A stretch of 64,000 nucleotides of DNA from Methylobacterium radiotolerans JCM 2831 (GTDB taxonomy: Bacteria > Pseudomonadota > Alphaproteobacteria > Rhizobiales > Beijerinckiaceae), in the NCBI RefSeq assembly GCF_000019725.1, contig NC_010505.1, forward strand, positions 5,006,001-5,070,000. Direction: 5' to 3'. How positions within the stretch are numbered: position 1 is the first letter of the stretch; each line of letters starts with the position of its first letter. The position numbers and the translations under genes are program-made. Below the pieces are notes generated by a model. The model saw nothing but the letters and a program-made list of their open reading frames with translations, did no database searches and was not told the origin of the DNA. Below, one piece after another: positions 1-8,691 of this stretch.

Positions 1-253
1 CCATCCCAATGCATCGGCCAGCCATATTGTTTAGAAAGCCGGATCCCCGCGCGTTGACTGCAGTCATCGCAAGGCTGCTTATCGCGACTGCATGATTTTT
101 ATCGATTGGGATCGGCTTTACAGGCGCCATATTTACGCCGGTGTATATCACCGTATAATCGCCCGATCTTGGCAGATCCTCTGCAGAAGCGGATCCTGTG
201 CCTATACAGAGTACAGAAATGCTGACGAGAAGATATGAGACACGCAAACACAT
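1..253 (-). CDS. Secreted protein of unknown function, 5' part only
   Basis: An open frame starts at the ATG at 253 and leaves the left edge after 84 codons without a stop. A GGAGGGGAG ribosome site lies just upstream. Residues 1-24 form a clear signal peptide (a hydrophobic VSYLLVSISVLCIG stretch ending SASA, then EDLPRSGDY), so the product is exported. The visible mature part has short beta-type segments (YTVIYTGVN) and a GSGFLNNMAGRC stretch, which recalls small periplasmic proteins of Hyphomicrobiales. I cannot name the family. The gene is less GC-rich than its neighbours. Confidence 0.6.
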   Translation of the reverse strand, partial: MCLRVSYLLVSISVLCIGTGSASAEDLPRSGDYTVIYTGVNMAPVKPIPIDKNHAVAISSLAMTAVNARGSGFLNNMAGRCIGM

Positions 254-396
254 AACTCCCCTCCATTTCAATGGTGAGTCGGCGTCACATTTTTTCACCG
301 CGCAATCAGAATGGCAATATGCACTCCTCTGCTACCGCGGCAGTAATCACGCACAATTGAAACAGTTGATTTCGATGTGGCGTGATTATCCGCTAA

Positions 397-807
397 CGAA
401 GCAACTCCCGCGTCGAGAACTGCGAAGAAAGGCACAACTCGCCCCGTATCGTCGTAGCCGGCACGCGTCGCTCGTGGGCGCGTGAGGACAAGCGAGCGAT
501 CCTCGATGAGGCGCAGAGCACCACCGCGTCGATCTCGTCTGTGGCACGCCGCCATGGCCTGACGGCATCGCTCCTCTGTCGCCGGCGACGCGAGGCTTGG
601 GATGAGGAGCGAGCGGCGGCCCTGCCGGTTCCGCCTCCCTTCGTTCCGCTCGCACTGTCGGCACCGGTGGGGCTGCCGACCCGTGACCAGGGTGCGCCGG
701 GTGGCGCCGTCGAGGTGGAACTGGCCGACGGCCATCGGCTGCGTGCCGAGGCGGGTGCCGATCCGGCCTTGGTGCGGGATCTTCCCGCGGCGCTGCTGGA
801 TCGATGA
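397..807 (+). pseudogene. IS66 TnpA-like accessory protein remnant
   Basis: The frame is open from a stop at 394-396 to TGA at 805-807 but has no convincing start codon near its beginning. It contains the IS66 OrfA helix-turn-helix pattern: RRSWAREDKRAILDEA, then SISSVARRHGLTASLL. The C-terminal part reads VEVELADGHRLRAEAGAD, as in the DNA-binding accessory protein of IS66 elements. The N-terminus looks degraded and the partner genes are deleted, so I treat it as a remnant. Confidence 0.6.
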
Positions 808-813
808 TCCCCG

Positions 814-1362
814 TTCCTCGAGGCGGCGTGCTGGGCTCACACGCGGCGCAAGTTCTTCGACGTTCATGCCAGGACCGGTTCCGCGGTCGCCCTCGAGGCT
901 CTGGAACGGATCGGCGTGATCTACGAGGCCGAGCAATCCGTCAGCGGCAAGCCCCCCGACGAGCGCCTGCGGCAGCGCCAAGCTCGATCACGACCACTCG
1001 CAGCGGCCTTGGAGTCCTGGGCTGAGACGATCCTGCCGCAGCTCTCCGGCGGCTCCGATCTCGCCAAGGCGTTCCGCTACATGCTGGTGCGCTGGACGGC
1101 GCTGACCCGGGCGTTCGACGACGGGCGGATCGCCCTCGACACCAACCCCGCCGAGCGGGCGCTGCGGTCCGTCGCGATCGGGCGCGAGAACTACCTGTTC
1201 GCTGGCTCGGCGCGCGGCGCCGAGCGAGCCGCGGCGTTCTATACGCTGATCGAGACGGCCAAGCTCAACGGGCTCGACCCGGAGGCCTACCTGCGCGACG
1301 CGCTCACCCGCCTCGCCGATCATCCAGCCAAACGCCTGGCCGAACTCCTGCCCTGGAACTGA
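814..1362 (+). pseudogene. IS66 transposase TnpC, C-terminal fragment
   Basis: The frame reads FLEAACWAHTRRKFFDVHA, the conserved IS66 DDE-domain segment. It continues through DTNPAERALRSVAIGRENYLF and ends HPAKRLAELLPWN, the usual C-terminal IS66_C region. The first two thirds of the catalytic protein, including its N-terminal domains and the first acidic residues, are absent. The fragment begins directly after the accessory gene, pointing to one deletion. Confidence 0.75.
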
Positions 1363-1641
1363 TCGCCGGTCGCCGCTGGTGCTCAGGCCGCCCGATCAAC
1401 CGGGCCGCTCGCCGGGTGTTACGAACAACTCGTAGATGCCGCCAAACCCGACGCAGGCGTCATCACCTTCGCCGCCGGCCTCGGTTCAACGCTGCTGCCG
1501 GCGTGAGACAGGTGGCCTGCCAAGGCCAGCCTCGTGCGGGCGCTCCAGGAGGGGCGATGATGAAACCTAGGACGGCATCGAAGCACGCGGACGTCCCGGG
1601 TCATGTACATGAAACATCATTTGAGCATCACGCACCATCTC

Positions 1642-2124
1642 TCAATCCGAAATGATCAGATAGACCAGCACGCCGAGCGCCATCATGGCAAATCGGAAGG
1701 CCGATTCCTGACCGTTCCATGTTTTGGACATCCACATACCGAACCACTCACCGCCAATGCCCAGGAACCCACCCTGCCAGATCATGACTCCGATGCTGAG
1801 CCCGACGATGGCGGGCGCTTTGGCGCGCGCGAAACGGGGACCGGCCTCCATCAGGTGCCGGAGCATCTGGATCGCGCCGAGCCATAGGAGCAGTGCGGCC
1901 AGAATCTCCCCCAACACAATCAGGCTGAAGGCAAACCATTGCAGCTCAGGATTGATGATAGCTCGACTGTGGATGCTACGGTCCGGCGAAATGGTGTCCA
2001 TCGACAGGACATGCCGCACGAATGCCAGATTCGGATTTGGGTCTACGATGTTCCCCAGTGCCACCAGGCTGCATGTCAGGGCGATCGAGGCCACCAGGGC
2101 AATTTTCGACAGGCGCAACCACAT
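1642..2124 (-). CDS. DUF2165-type small integral membrane protein
   Basis: A 160-residue protein starting at the ATG at 2124, with a GGAGG site upstream. Four hydrophobic segments are visible (about residues 8-25, 66-85, 100-120 and 142-158). The first loop (ALGNIVDPNPNLAFVRHVLSMD) and the GGEWFGMWMSKTWNGQE stretch are typical of the DUF2165 family of predicted inner-membrane proteins. No catalytic residues are known for the family and its function is not established. It is the last of several minus-strand genes, 123 bases downstream of the SnoaL-like gene. Confidence 0.75.
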   Translation of the reverse strand: MWLRLSKIALVASIALTCSLVALGNIVDPNPNLAFVRHVLSMDTISPDRSIHSRAIINPELQWFAFSLIVLGEILAALLLWLGAIQMLRHLMEAGPRFARAKAPAIVGLSIGVMIWQGGFLGIGGEWFGMWMSKTWNGQESAFRFAMMALGVLVYLIISD

Positions 2125-2247
2125 GCCTGAGCCTCCAATGGCGGACTATGCTCGCGGCTTCGGACTTCGCGGCCGCAAGCTTAGGGCGAAGCCTTCGGCG
2201 CAGGCGGTGGGCGAGCCGGTATCGGACACCTGCGGAGCGCCTTGGAT

Positions 2248-2775
2248 CTAGCCCTTTGTCGCGGGTGCTGGCGGTACGGGGAGGATGATCTCGGCGGCGA
2301 CCTTCCAGTCCGTCCCGATGCGCAGCCAATTGATGATCATCAGAAAGGGTCTGGGCGTTCCGTCCTGTCCCGCGTACGAAACGGTGATGTTCATCGGCAC
2401 GTAAGACTCCGCGACGTCGTGCGTCAGTCCGACCACCTTAAGCTTCGAATAGTCGGGCTCGAGTACGACCGGACCGGAGCTGCCGATGTCATGCAGCTTT
2501 TGATCGATCGCCTCGTTGCCCCAATAGCCAGCCCAGTTTCCCTCGGCCGGGTTCGCGCTCTTCGCCACCAACAGGGTCGTTGGCGATTGCCAGAATAGAT
2601 CATGCAAAGCTTTGAAATCGTGCTTGTTGGCCAGTTCCATCAGCCGGTTGAACTGCGCCCTGATCGCACCGACGCTCACGGAATCCAGAGGCTCCGCCTG
2701 GGCGGCCGATGCTCCCGCGGCAGCCGCGGTGAAAAGAACCGCGGCGGTGAACCTGACAAGGCAGCGCTTGGACAT
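2248..2775 (-). CDS. Exported SnoaL/NTF2-like protein
   Basis: 175 residues, start at 2775 with an AAGGAG site. Residues 1-27 are a signal peptide (RFTAAVLFTAAAAGASAAQA). The mature part looks like an NTF2 fold: an N-terminal helix FNRLMELANKHDFKALHDLFW followed by strands SYVPMNITVSY and PRPFLMIINWLRIG ending in WKVAAEIIL. Such proteins are usually small ligand-binding or polar-substrate proteins; no enzyme can be named. It shares direction with the DUF302 and hydrolase genes upstream, so an operon of exported small proteins is plausible. Confidence 0.6.
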   Translation of the reverse strand: MSKRCLVRFTAAVLFTAAAAGASAAQAEPLDSVSVGAIRAQFNRLMELANKHDFKALHDLFWQSPTTLLVAKSANPAEGNWAGYWGNEAIDQKLHDIGSSGPVVLEPDYSKLKVVGLTHDVAESYVPMNITVSYAGQDGTPRPFLMIINWLRIGTDWKVAAEIILPVPPAPATKG

Positions 2776-2900
2776 GCCGGAATCTCCTTGCCCATTTCAA
2801 GCCTGTCGGCCCGGACAGCCGACCGACGGATCATTCCTGCGTTGCGATCCCGCAGCTCCGAGACGCCAAGGCTCGCTAGCCGCACCGTGATCAGGCGGTC

Positions 2901-3395
2901 TTAGCCTGCACAGTCCCGCAGCAAGGCCGTGATCTTCGCATCAAGATCGCGGGCAACGGCGAGAGCTTCCGTGTTGCCATAGGGCAGCAGATAGCTCTCC
3001 ATCCTGTCATAGGAGAGGTGCACGCCATCGGGCCGTTCATCGACAAGGATCGTGACCGGAGCATAGGACCCCGCGTCGGGCACGTGCTTGACCATCTCTC
3101 TCATGATGAGGGGATTGCCCACCAGAAAACGCACGCTCTTGGGTGCGTCGGACTTGGATTCGCGCCGCAGAACGGCACCCAGGTCGAATTCCGCAAAGAG
3201 CATGAAACCTGTGCGGCCGAGCCCACGCTGCACAACGCGCTCGAAATCCGAGGCGGAGGCTGCTGCCTGCGATGCCCGAACGAATTGGTTCCAGTCCGGC
3301 TGGCCGACCGCGGATTTGAGCGCCGTCACGACAGCGTCGAACGGTCTGGAGCTCAGAATTCTAAACCGATCGACCGCAATTTTATCCACATTCAT
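2901..3395 (-). CDS. DUF302 domain protein
   Basis: 164 residues from the ATG at 3395, chosen over an upstream in-frame start because GGAGGCGATA lies immediately before it. The protein has no signal peptide. The DUF302 pattern is visible: SSRPFDAVVTALKSAV near the N-terminus, a central IMREMVKHVPDAGSYAPVTILV and the conserved SYDRMESYLLPYGN near residue 140. DUF302 proteins are small alpha/beta sandwiches of unsettled role, often found in oxidative or solvent-stress loci. A second DUF302 gene lies at 42193-42681. Confidence 0.7.
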   Translation of the reverse strand: MNVDKIAVDRFRILSSRPFDAVVTALKSAVGQPDWNQFVRASQAAASASDFERVVQRGLGRTGFMLFAEFDLGAVLRRESKSDAPKSVRFLVGNPLIMREMVKHVPDAGSYAPVTILVDERPDGVHLSYDRMESYLLPYGNTEALAVARDLDAKITALLRDCAG

Positions 3396-3545
3396 TATCG
3401 CCTCCGTACGAAATACATTCGATGGATCGCGTTCGATCATGACGGGACGCCAGAACGATCACGCAATCGCCGGCACGTTATCCAGGCGGCACATCTCTCG
3501 GCAGGCGCAGCCGCTCCCGGCGCGGACGGACCGGGAGCGGCCCTG

Positions 3546-4313
3546 TTACTTGGCGAGCGTGGCCCTCTCGATCGCCGCGGCGACTTCGTTCGCGTGAACG
3601 ACGAGCGAGGCATGGCTGCCGGCGACTTCCGTCGTCTGGGCCTTCATAGCTGCGGCGAACAGTTTCTGGACTTCCGGTGCGATCACCTTGTCCTTCGTGC
3701 TGATCACGTAGAACGTCGGCTTGTGGTGCCAAGCGGCCGCATCGACCGGCGCTTCGAACGCCGTGTGGCTCAACGGAAGCTGATGATTCGCCAGCGACTG
3801 GGCGACCTGCGCGGGAAGGTCGGCCGCGACCGCTGAGGGGAAGACTTTGCGATCGATGTAGAGATTGCCTTTGTCGTCGGGATGTATCGCCGCGGCACCT
3901 TCCGTGGCCGGACCACTCTTGGCGAGATCCGCCAGGGATTGGCCTACGTCCGGCGCGAAGGCGGAGACGTATACGAGCGCCGAAACCTTGGGATCGTTGC
4001 CGGCCTGCGTGATGACGACGCCACCCCAGGAATGGCCGACGAGAACCGTCTTGCCTCTCTGCTTTGCCAGCGCCTGCGCGGTGGCCTCGACGTCGGCGGC
4101 GAGAGAGGTCAGCGGATTTTCAACGCGCGTGACGGTGTAGCCTTTTTTCGTGAGGATATCGGCGACGGGCTTCCAGCTCGATGCGTCGACAAACGCGCCA
4201 TGGACAAGGACAATATTGTGAGCCGCGCCCTTGGGCAGCTCGGTGGCGTGCGCACCGACCAATGTCGTTGCAGACATCAGGGCTGCGGCCAGGGACAGAA
4301 CAACACCTTGCAT
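3546..4313 (-). CDS. Exported alpha/beta hydrolase (EstC/salicylate-esterase type)
   Basis: 255 residues beginning with a signal peptide (MQGVVLSLAAALMSATTLVG, cut near ATE). The oxyanion region NIVLVHGAFVDASSW and the nucleophile elbow VLVGHSWGG mark an alpha/beta hydrolase; the late acid and His lie in VISTKDKVI and EVAGSHASLVVHANEV. The start at 4313 has a GCAGGAG site. The substrate is unknown. Close relatives occur here at 12906-13685 and 16756-17481, each next to small redox or regulator genes. The divergent AraC gene (4523) is the probable regulator. Confidence 0.8.
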   Translation of the reverse strand: MQGVVLSLAAALMSATTLVGAHATELPKGAAHNIVLVHGAFVDASSWKPVADILTKKGYTVTRVENPLTSLAADVEATAQALAKQRGKTVLVGHSWGGVVITQAGNDPKVSALVYVSAFAPDVGQSLADLAKSGPATEGAAAIHPDDKGNLYIDRKVFPSAVAADLPAQVAQSLANHQLPLSHTAFEAPVDAAAWHHKPTFYVISTKDKVIAPEVQKLFAAAMKAQTTEVAGSHASLVVHANEVAAAIERATLAK

Positions 4314-4522
4314 AATAACTCCTGCCGACGGGCGGATAACGCGAGGTCGCGGATGTTCAGGCGCTGCGAACTATCCGCGTCCTGAACCTTGCGTAAGGGA
4401 CGATGGACGATGGCACGATGCGTCAACGCCCTCGGCACGACCTAGTATGACTGTACCTTGAACGGTAGAGCTTGATCGTCCGCGTGTTGTGTCCGATCGT
4501 CCGGGACCTTATCGTCGCCCTG

Positions 4523-5467
4523 ATGGATGTCCTCGCCGAAGTACTCGACCGCGTGCGCCTGGGTGGGACGCTGCTGTTCCATTTCGAGCTCGGCCATCCC
4601 TGGAACCTGGCCCTCCCGCAACGCCCGTACGCGCTGTTCCATTACGTCAGCCATGGCTCGGCGACGCTCGCGCTCGATCAGGAGCGCGAATTCCACATGA
4701 GCGCGGGCGACCTCGTTGTTATCTCGCGCGGCGAGCCCCACGAGTTCTACTCGGATCGCCGAGCAGAGCCGTTCTCGGTCATCGATCTCGATCGGTCGTC
4801 CGCGCATCACGGCATAGTCCGCCATGGCGGCAGCGCCCCGCCCTGCTCCACGATGATTTGCGGCAAGTTCACCGTGGCACAGCCATCGCGGAGCAGCCTG
4901 TTGGAGCTGCTTCCGCCCGTCCTCCACCTGAAATCGACGGAGGACGGTGCGTGGCTCGAGCTGATCCTGCGGCGCATGGTGCACGAGTCGGCGCAGCCGC
5001 GCCCCGGCCAGGACGTGGTCCTTTCACGATTGACGGAGGTCCTCTTCGTCGAGGTGCTGCGAAGCTGGTTGACATCGCTGCGTCCCGGCGAAGGTGGCTG
5101 GCTGGGGGCGATCACGGATCCGCATATCGGACCGGCGCTCCGATTGATCCACAAGCGCTTGGATCGGTCCTGGACACTGGACGAGCTGGGGCAGCAGGTC
5201 GGGCTCGGTCGCTCGGCGTTCTCGGCTCGCTTTACCAAGCTCGTCGGCCAGTCGATGTACCGCTACCTGATCGCGCGCCGGATGTCGGAGGCCGCTTTCC
5301 TGCTCGAGACGAGTGACCAGGGGATTGCACGTATTGCGACCGGCGTCGGCTACGAGTCCGTCGCCGCGTTCTCAAAGCTTTTTCACCGGCATCATGGTCT
5401 GTCGCCCGGCCGTTACAGAGCGACCCGCCACCTCAGAGGGGACGCGCAGCAGGAGAGCGGCCTGTAA
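4523..5467 (+). CDS. AraC-family regulator with N-terminal cupin (cupin_6)
   Basis: I place the start at the ATG at 4523 (MDVLAEVLDRVRLGG), where members of this family normally begin; a longer form from 4472 is possible. Residues 1-180 form a cupin_6 ligand domain (FHYVSHGSATLALDQ, SAGDLVVISRGEPHEF). The last 100 residues hold two helix-turn-helix motifs (WTLDELGQQVGLGRSAFSAR and QGIARIATGVGYESVAAFSK). It is divergent from the minus-strand hydrolase/DUF302 genes and probably controls them. The ligand is unknown. Confidence 0.8.
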   Translation: MDVLAEVLDRVRLGGTLLFHFELGHPWNLALPQRPYALFHYVSHGSATLALDQEREFHMSAGDLVVISRGEPHEFYSDRRAEPFSVIDLDRSSAHHGIVRHGGSAPPCSTMICGKFTVAQPSRSSLLELLPPVLHLKSTEDGAWLELILRRMVHESAQPRPGQDVVLSRLTEVLFVEVLRSWLTSLRPGEGGWLGAITDPHIGPALRLIHKRLDRSWTLDELGQQVGLGRSAFSARFTKLVGQSMYRYLIARRMSEAAFLLETSDQGIARIATGVGYESVAAFSKLFHRHHGLSPGRYRATRHLRGDAQQESGL

Positions 5468-5646
5468 CGCTGGTCTTTCGATCGGCCGAAGTCCGGGCCA
5501 TGCGGAGCGGGCCGGTCCCATATCGGCGGCGCTTCCCCGGAGCGGTGGAGCGCCCGGCGTGACGAGAGCCACGACCGGCTTGCCCGGATGACCCGATCCA
5601 CCTCGGTCACCAGCGCCACCGGCGTCGGACCGGAGGCAAGCTGCGG

Positions 5647-6723
5647 TCAGATCCGCGTCAGCCGCGAGACCAGATACCCGAGCGCCGGCGCGGAGGCGAC
5701 AGCGCGCACCAGCTGCCTCGCGGCTGTGGGGGTCTCCGCCGCGCGCCAGAGCCATCCGGCCAGAGCGATTGGGACGGACGACCTGCGCGAGAACGATCGC
5801 TGGAAGCGCTCGGCCAGCTCACCGCGCGCGATCGCGTCGGCCGCGGCCAAACCGCTGCACAGCGCGATGGCGATCCCTTCGCCCGCGAGCGACGGGATGA
5901 CCCCGGCCTGATCGCCGATCCGGTAGAGGTTCGCGGGTCCCGCACAAGCGCGCCAGCCGTAGGGTACGTTCGCGACCGCTTGGGCGCGCCCGAGCGTTGC
6001 CGCGGCCAAGCGCAGACCGAGGGCGGGCGATTCCTCCGCGACAGCCTGGAGGAGCCGATCCGGTCCGCCGTCGACCTCGCTGAGGCGGCTTCGTCGGACG
6101 GCGAGGCAGAGGTTGGCACGGCCGTCCTCCTGGATGACCAATCCGGCATACCCGCCGCGGAACAGGTGCAGCTCCACCCGGTCGGAGAGCAACGTCGCGA
6201 GCGCCCGGCTCGCACCCAGGCGCCAGCGCAGCCCGACCGCAGCGTCCCCGTCCGGGCGCGGGCGCGCGACACCGCGCAGATCATGCTTGCCGGTCGCGAG
6301 GATCGTGCAGGGCGGGTGGATCTCGCCACCGTCGACAAGACGCACCCGGCCCTCCGCCAGGGCCCGCACCCCGATCCCGGTCTCGATCGCCGCTCCCGCC
6401 GCTCGGGCGCGCGCCCGGAGGGCCTCGTCGAGGACGCGGCGCGAGAGGGCGACGGCGGGTGCGGGCAGCCGAGCTTCAGCGCCGTGCCGCCCCGAGAATA
6501 ACGCCAGCGCCCCGACACGATGGGCGCCGAGGGAAACGGGATCGACGCCCAGATCGATCAAGCGCCGGACCGTCGTCCAGCTCAGGAAGCCGCCGCACAG
6601 GGCATCCTGCGCTTCTGGATTCCGCTCGATCAGCAACGGCCGTAGGCCCGCCCGGGCGAGTCCGATGGCGGCGGCGGCACCGGCCGGGCCGCCCCCGATG
6701 ATCAGCGGAGGCGCTCGACGCAT
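5647..6723 (-). CDS. FAD-dependent oxidoreductase (geranylgeranyl-reductase/PHBH fold; SrsC-like)
   Basis: 358 residues from the ATG at 6723, overlapping the methyltransferase end by 22 bases. The N-terminal dinucleotide fold is LIIGGGPAGAAAAIGLARAG; the second FAD contact appears as LYRIGDQAGVIPSLAGEGI near residue 280. This is the p-hydroxybenzoate-hydroxylase/geranylgeranyl-reductase flavoprotein class. As the last gene after a type III PKS and a methyltransferase, it matches the position of SrsC, which hydroxylates methylated phenolic lipids in Streptomyces griseus. Hydroxylation of a resorcinol or pyrone product is an inference from this order. Confidence 0.75.
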   Translation of the reverse strand: MRRAPPLIIGGGPAGAAAAIGLARAGLRPLLIERNPEAQDALCGGFLSWTTVRRLIDLGVDPVSLGAHRVGALALFSGRHGAEARLPAPAVALSRRVLDEALRARARAAGAAIETGIGVRALAEGRVRLVDGGEIHPPCTILATGKHDLRGVARPRPDGDAAVGLRWRLGASRALATLLSDRVELHLFRGGYAGLVIQEDGRANLCLAVRRSRLSEVDGGPDRLLQAVAEESPALGLRLAAATLGRAQAVANVPYGWRACAGPANLYRIGDQAGVIPSLAGEGIAIALCSGLAAADAIARGELAERFQRSFSRRSSVPIALAGWLWRAAETPTAARQLVRAVASAPALGYLVSRLTRI

Positions 6724-7517
6724 AGCCGGAACGGGAAGCGGCGAGAGACCGAGGCATCGGCGATGCCGGCCTCGGCGAGGATCGGCGGCCATTCCGCCGG
6801 CCGGTATGCGCGCGCGATCGAGAGCGTGCCGTCCTCGCGGACGATCCGATGCCATCCCATCGCCCGCGCCAGGATCGGAAAGCCCGCATGGGGCAGGGCG
6901 TGCCGGTGCAGATCGTTGACCAGCCAGCCGACGCGCGCCTCGGCTTCCATGAAGCGAAGGAATGCCAGCAGTTCCGCGTAATCCATGTGGTGCGCGACCA
7001 GGCTCGAGACGATCAGGTCCCAGCCCTCTCCGGCGAGGTCCGCGTAGGCGCCGGTGCGGTACTCGATGCGATGCGCGCCGTCGGTTGCCGCGCGGGCGAC
7101 CGGCGCCGAACGGGGGTTGATGTCGATCCCGACCAACGCCACGGGGACGCCCTCCCGGGCCGCCCAGCGCGCGATCCGACGCAGCATGTCGCCCTGCCCG
7201 AAGCCGACGTCGAGGAGCCTGAGCCGCCCGGCGCGCCGAGCCGCCCGCCTCAGGAAGGCCAAGGTTGGCCGCGCCGCCAGCGTCCACCGGTTGACGCGCG
7301 CGAGGTCTGCGAGGAGCGCGGCGTATGCGGCCTCGGGCAGATCCGGCGCATCCATCTGTTCTTGCGCCGAGGCCCGAACCGCGAGCGATCGCGGGCGCCG
7401 GGGCCCGCGCCGCCCCGCGGTTCCGCAGGGCCGGGAACCTTGCGGAACCGGTGCCCTGTCGGGGCCGCGCGTCGGCGGCTCCGGCCATCGCTCGATCTCG
7501 GTCTCCGTCGTCGCCAT
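6702..7517 (-). CDS. SAM-dependent methyltransferase (SrsB-like position)
   Basis: 271 residues from the ATG at 7517, preferred because GGGAGAGG lies 6-7 bases upstream; longer (7541) and shorter (7355) starts are in frame. SAM motif I is LRLLDVGFGQGDMLRRIA, followed by an acidic LVGIDINPRS. The fold is class I methyltransferase; the segment DLIVSSLVAHHMD is typical of small-molecule O/C-methyltransferases. The first 60 residues are low-complexity and Arg/Pro-rich. It follows the PKS gene by 100 bases and overlaps the flavoprotein gene. Methylation of the polyketide product is inferred from context. Confidence 0.75.
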   Translation of the reverse strand: MATTETEIERWPEPPTRGPDRAPVPQGSRPCGTAGRRGPRRPRSLAVRASAQEQMDAPDLPEAAYAALLADLARVNRWTLAARPTLAFLRRAARRAGRLRLLDVGFGQGDMLRRIARWAAREGVPVALVGIDINPRSAPVARAATDGAHRIEYRTGAYADLAGEGWDLIVSSLVAHHMDYAELLAFLRFMEAEARVGWLVNDLHRHALPHAGFPILARAMGWHRIVREDGTLSIARAYRPAEWPPILAEAGIADASVSRRFPFRLCVERLR

Positions 7518-7617
7518 CGAACACCTCTCCCGCATCGACATCGAGTGACGCCTCCCGCACCGGAACGCGCGACTCGCGCCGGGAGACAGGCGGAGTCCGG
7601 GCGCCGGAAGCGCGGAG

Positions 7618-8691
7618 CTAGGCCGCCTTCCGGAACATCATCGTTTCGGCGACGAGACCCGGGCCGAACGCCATCGCACAACCGACCTGGCCCGCCGTCG
7701 CCTGGTCCATGAGGGCGGCGAGCACGAACATGACGGTCGCCGACGACATGTTGCCGAACCGACGCAGGATATTGCGCGAGACCGCCAGCGCGCTGGGCGG
7801 CAGCGCGAAGGCGCGCTCGACGGCGTCGAGCACGGTGCGTCCGCCCGGATGGACCGCCCACGCGTCGACGTCCGGGATCCGGTTGCCCGCCAGGAATTCG
7901 TCCGCGCGACCGCTGATCCCTTCCTGCACCGCCGCGGGCACGCGGCCCGACAGGACCATGTCGAACCCGGATTCGCGGATATGCCAGGTCAGGAGCTGCC
8001 GCGTGTTGGGCGTGAGCAGGGCGTTGAACGCGTCGAGCCTCAGCCCCGTCGGATCGGCGGAGACGATGCTGGCGGCGCACCCGTCCGCGAAGAGGAGGAA
8101 GGTCAGGATCTGCTCGAGATCCGAGGTCTCCTGGAGGTGCAGCGTGCAAAGCTCGATGTTCAGCACCAGGACCCGGGCCCGCGGCTCCGAGCGAACGATG
8201 TGCCGCGCGATCTTCAGGGCGTTGATCGCCGCGTAGCAGCCCATGAACCCGACCATCGTCCGCTCGACAGACCCCCTGAGGCCGCAACGCTCGATGATGT
8301 CGATGTCCAGACCCGGTGCCGAGAAGCCGGTGCAACTCGACACCACGAGATGGGTGATGCGGTCCCGCTGATCCCCGAGTTCGAGTTTGTCGACCGCACG
8401 CGTCGCGAGCGCAGGGGCGTGTTTCTCGTAGAGTCGCATGCGGTCGGCGGTCGTCGGGAAGCGCCGGGGTCGGTAGAGGCCCTCGGCATCCACGGCGTCG
8501 CGGCCCGGGTCGAGCCCGGGCGCCAGGCAGGAATACCGATGCGCGATCCCGCTGCGCTCCACCATGCGGTCCAGGATGCGCAGCTTGCGTTGGTCGTCGG
8601 CGAGCTGGGATCGCGCGAAGGCCGCGAAGGCCGCGTGGACGTCGTGGGGCGGGACGGCCGTCTCGATGCGGTTGAGGTAGGCTTCCGTCAT
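7618..8691 (-). CDS. Type III polyketide synthase (chalcone/alkylresorcinol synthase family)
   Basis: 357 residues. The start ATG at 8691 overlaps the exporter stop as ATGA, indicating translational coupling. The catalytic triad is visible: Cys120 in VVSSCTGFSAPGLD, His281 in WAVHPGGRT and Asn314 in RFGNMSSATVMFVL. These enzymes condense malonyl-CoA onto an acyl-CoA starter without an acyl carrier protein, giving alkylresorcinols, alkylpyrones or related products. Starter length cannot be read from the sequence. With the methyltransferase and flavoprotein it reproduces the srsABC order, so a methylated, oxidised phenolic lipid or quinone is the best guess. Confidence 0.9.
   Translation of the reverse strand: MTEAYLNRIETAVPPHDVHAAFAAFARSQLADDQRKLRILDRMVERSGIAHRYSCLAPGLDPGRDAVDAEGLYRPRRFPTTADRMRLYEKHAPALATRAVDKLELGDQRDRITHLVVSSCTGFSAPGLDIDIIERCGLRGSVERTMVGFMGCYAAINALKIARHIVRSEPRARVLVLNIELCTLHLQETSDLEQILTFLLFADGCAASIVSADPTGLRLDAFNALLTPNTRQLLTWHIRESGFDMVLSGRVPAAVQEGISGRADEFLAGNRIPDVDAWAVHPGGRTVLDAVERAFALPPSALAVSRNILRRFGNMSSATVMFVLAALMDQATAGQVGCAMAFGPGLVAETMMFRKAA

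Larger units (their letters stand above)
397..1422 (+). mobile_element. Internally deleted IS66-family element (remnant)
   Basis: An IS66 accessory gene (to 807) is followed after only 6 bases by the C-terminal third of the IS66 transposase. All of tnpB and most of tnpC are missing, so the copy cannot move by itself. The right end may be the GTTAC at about 1418-1422, since IS66 ends typically begin GTAA on the outside; no matching left end or 8-bp target duplication is evident. Just beyond, a short open tail (YEQLVDAAKPDAG, stop at 1504-1506) may belong to the interrupted host gene. Confidence 0.6.

Noticed and set aside
198..485. Plus-strand frame of 95 codons near the left edge
   Set aside because: It lies antisense to the secreted-protein start and runs into the IS66 remnant; no ribosome site and no motif.
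5647..7560. One long minus-strand frame of 637 codons
   Set aside because: Only the last 358 codons (from 6723) are the flavoprotein; the upstream half is an out-of-frame reading of the methyltransferase, Arg/Pro-rich.
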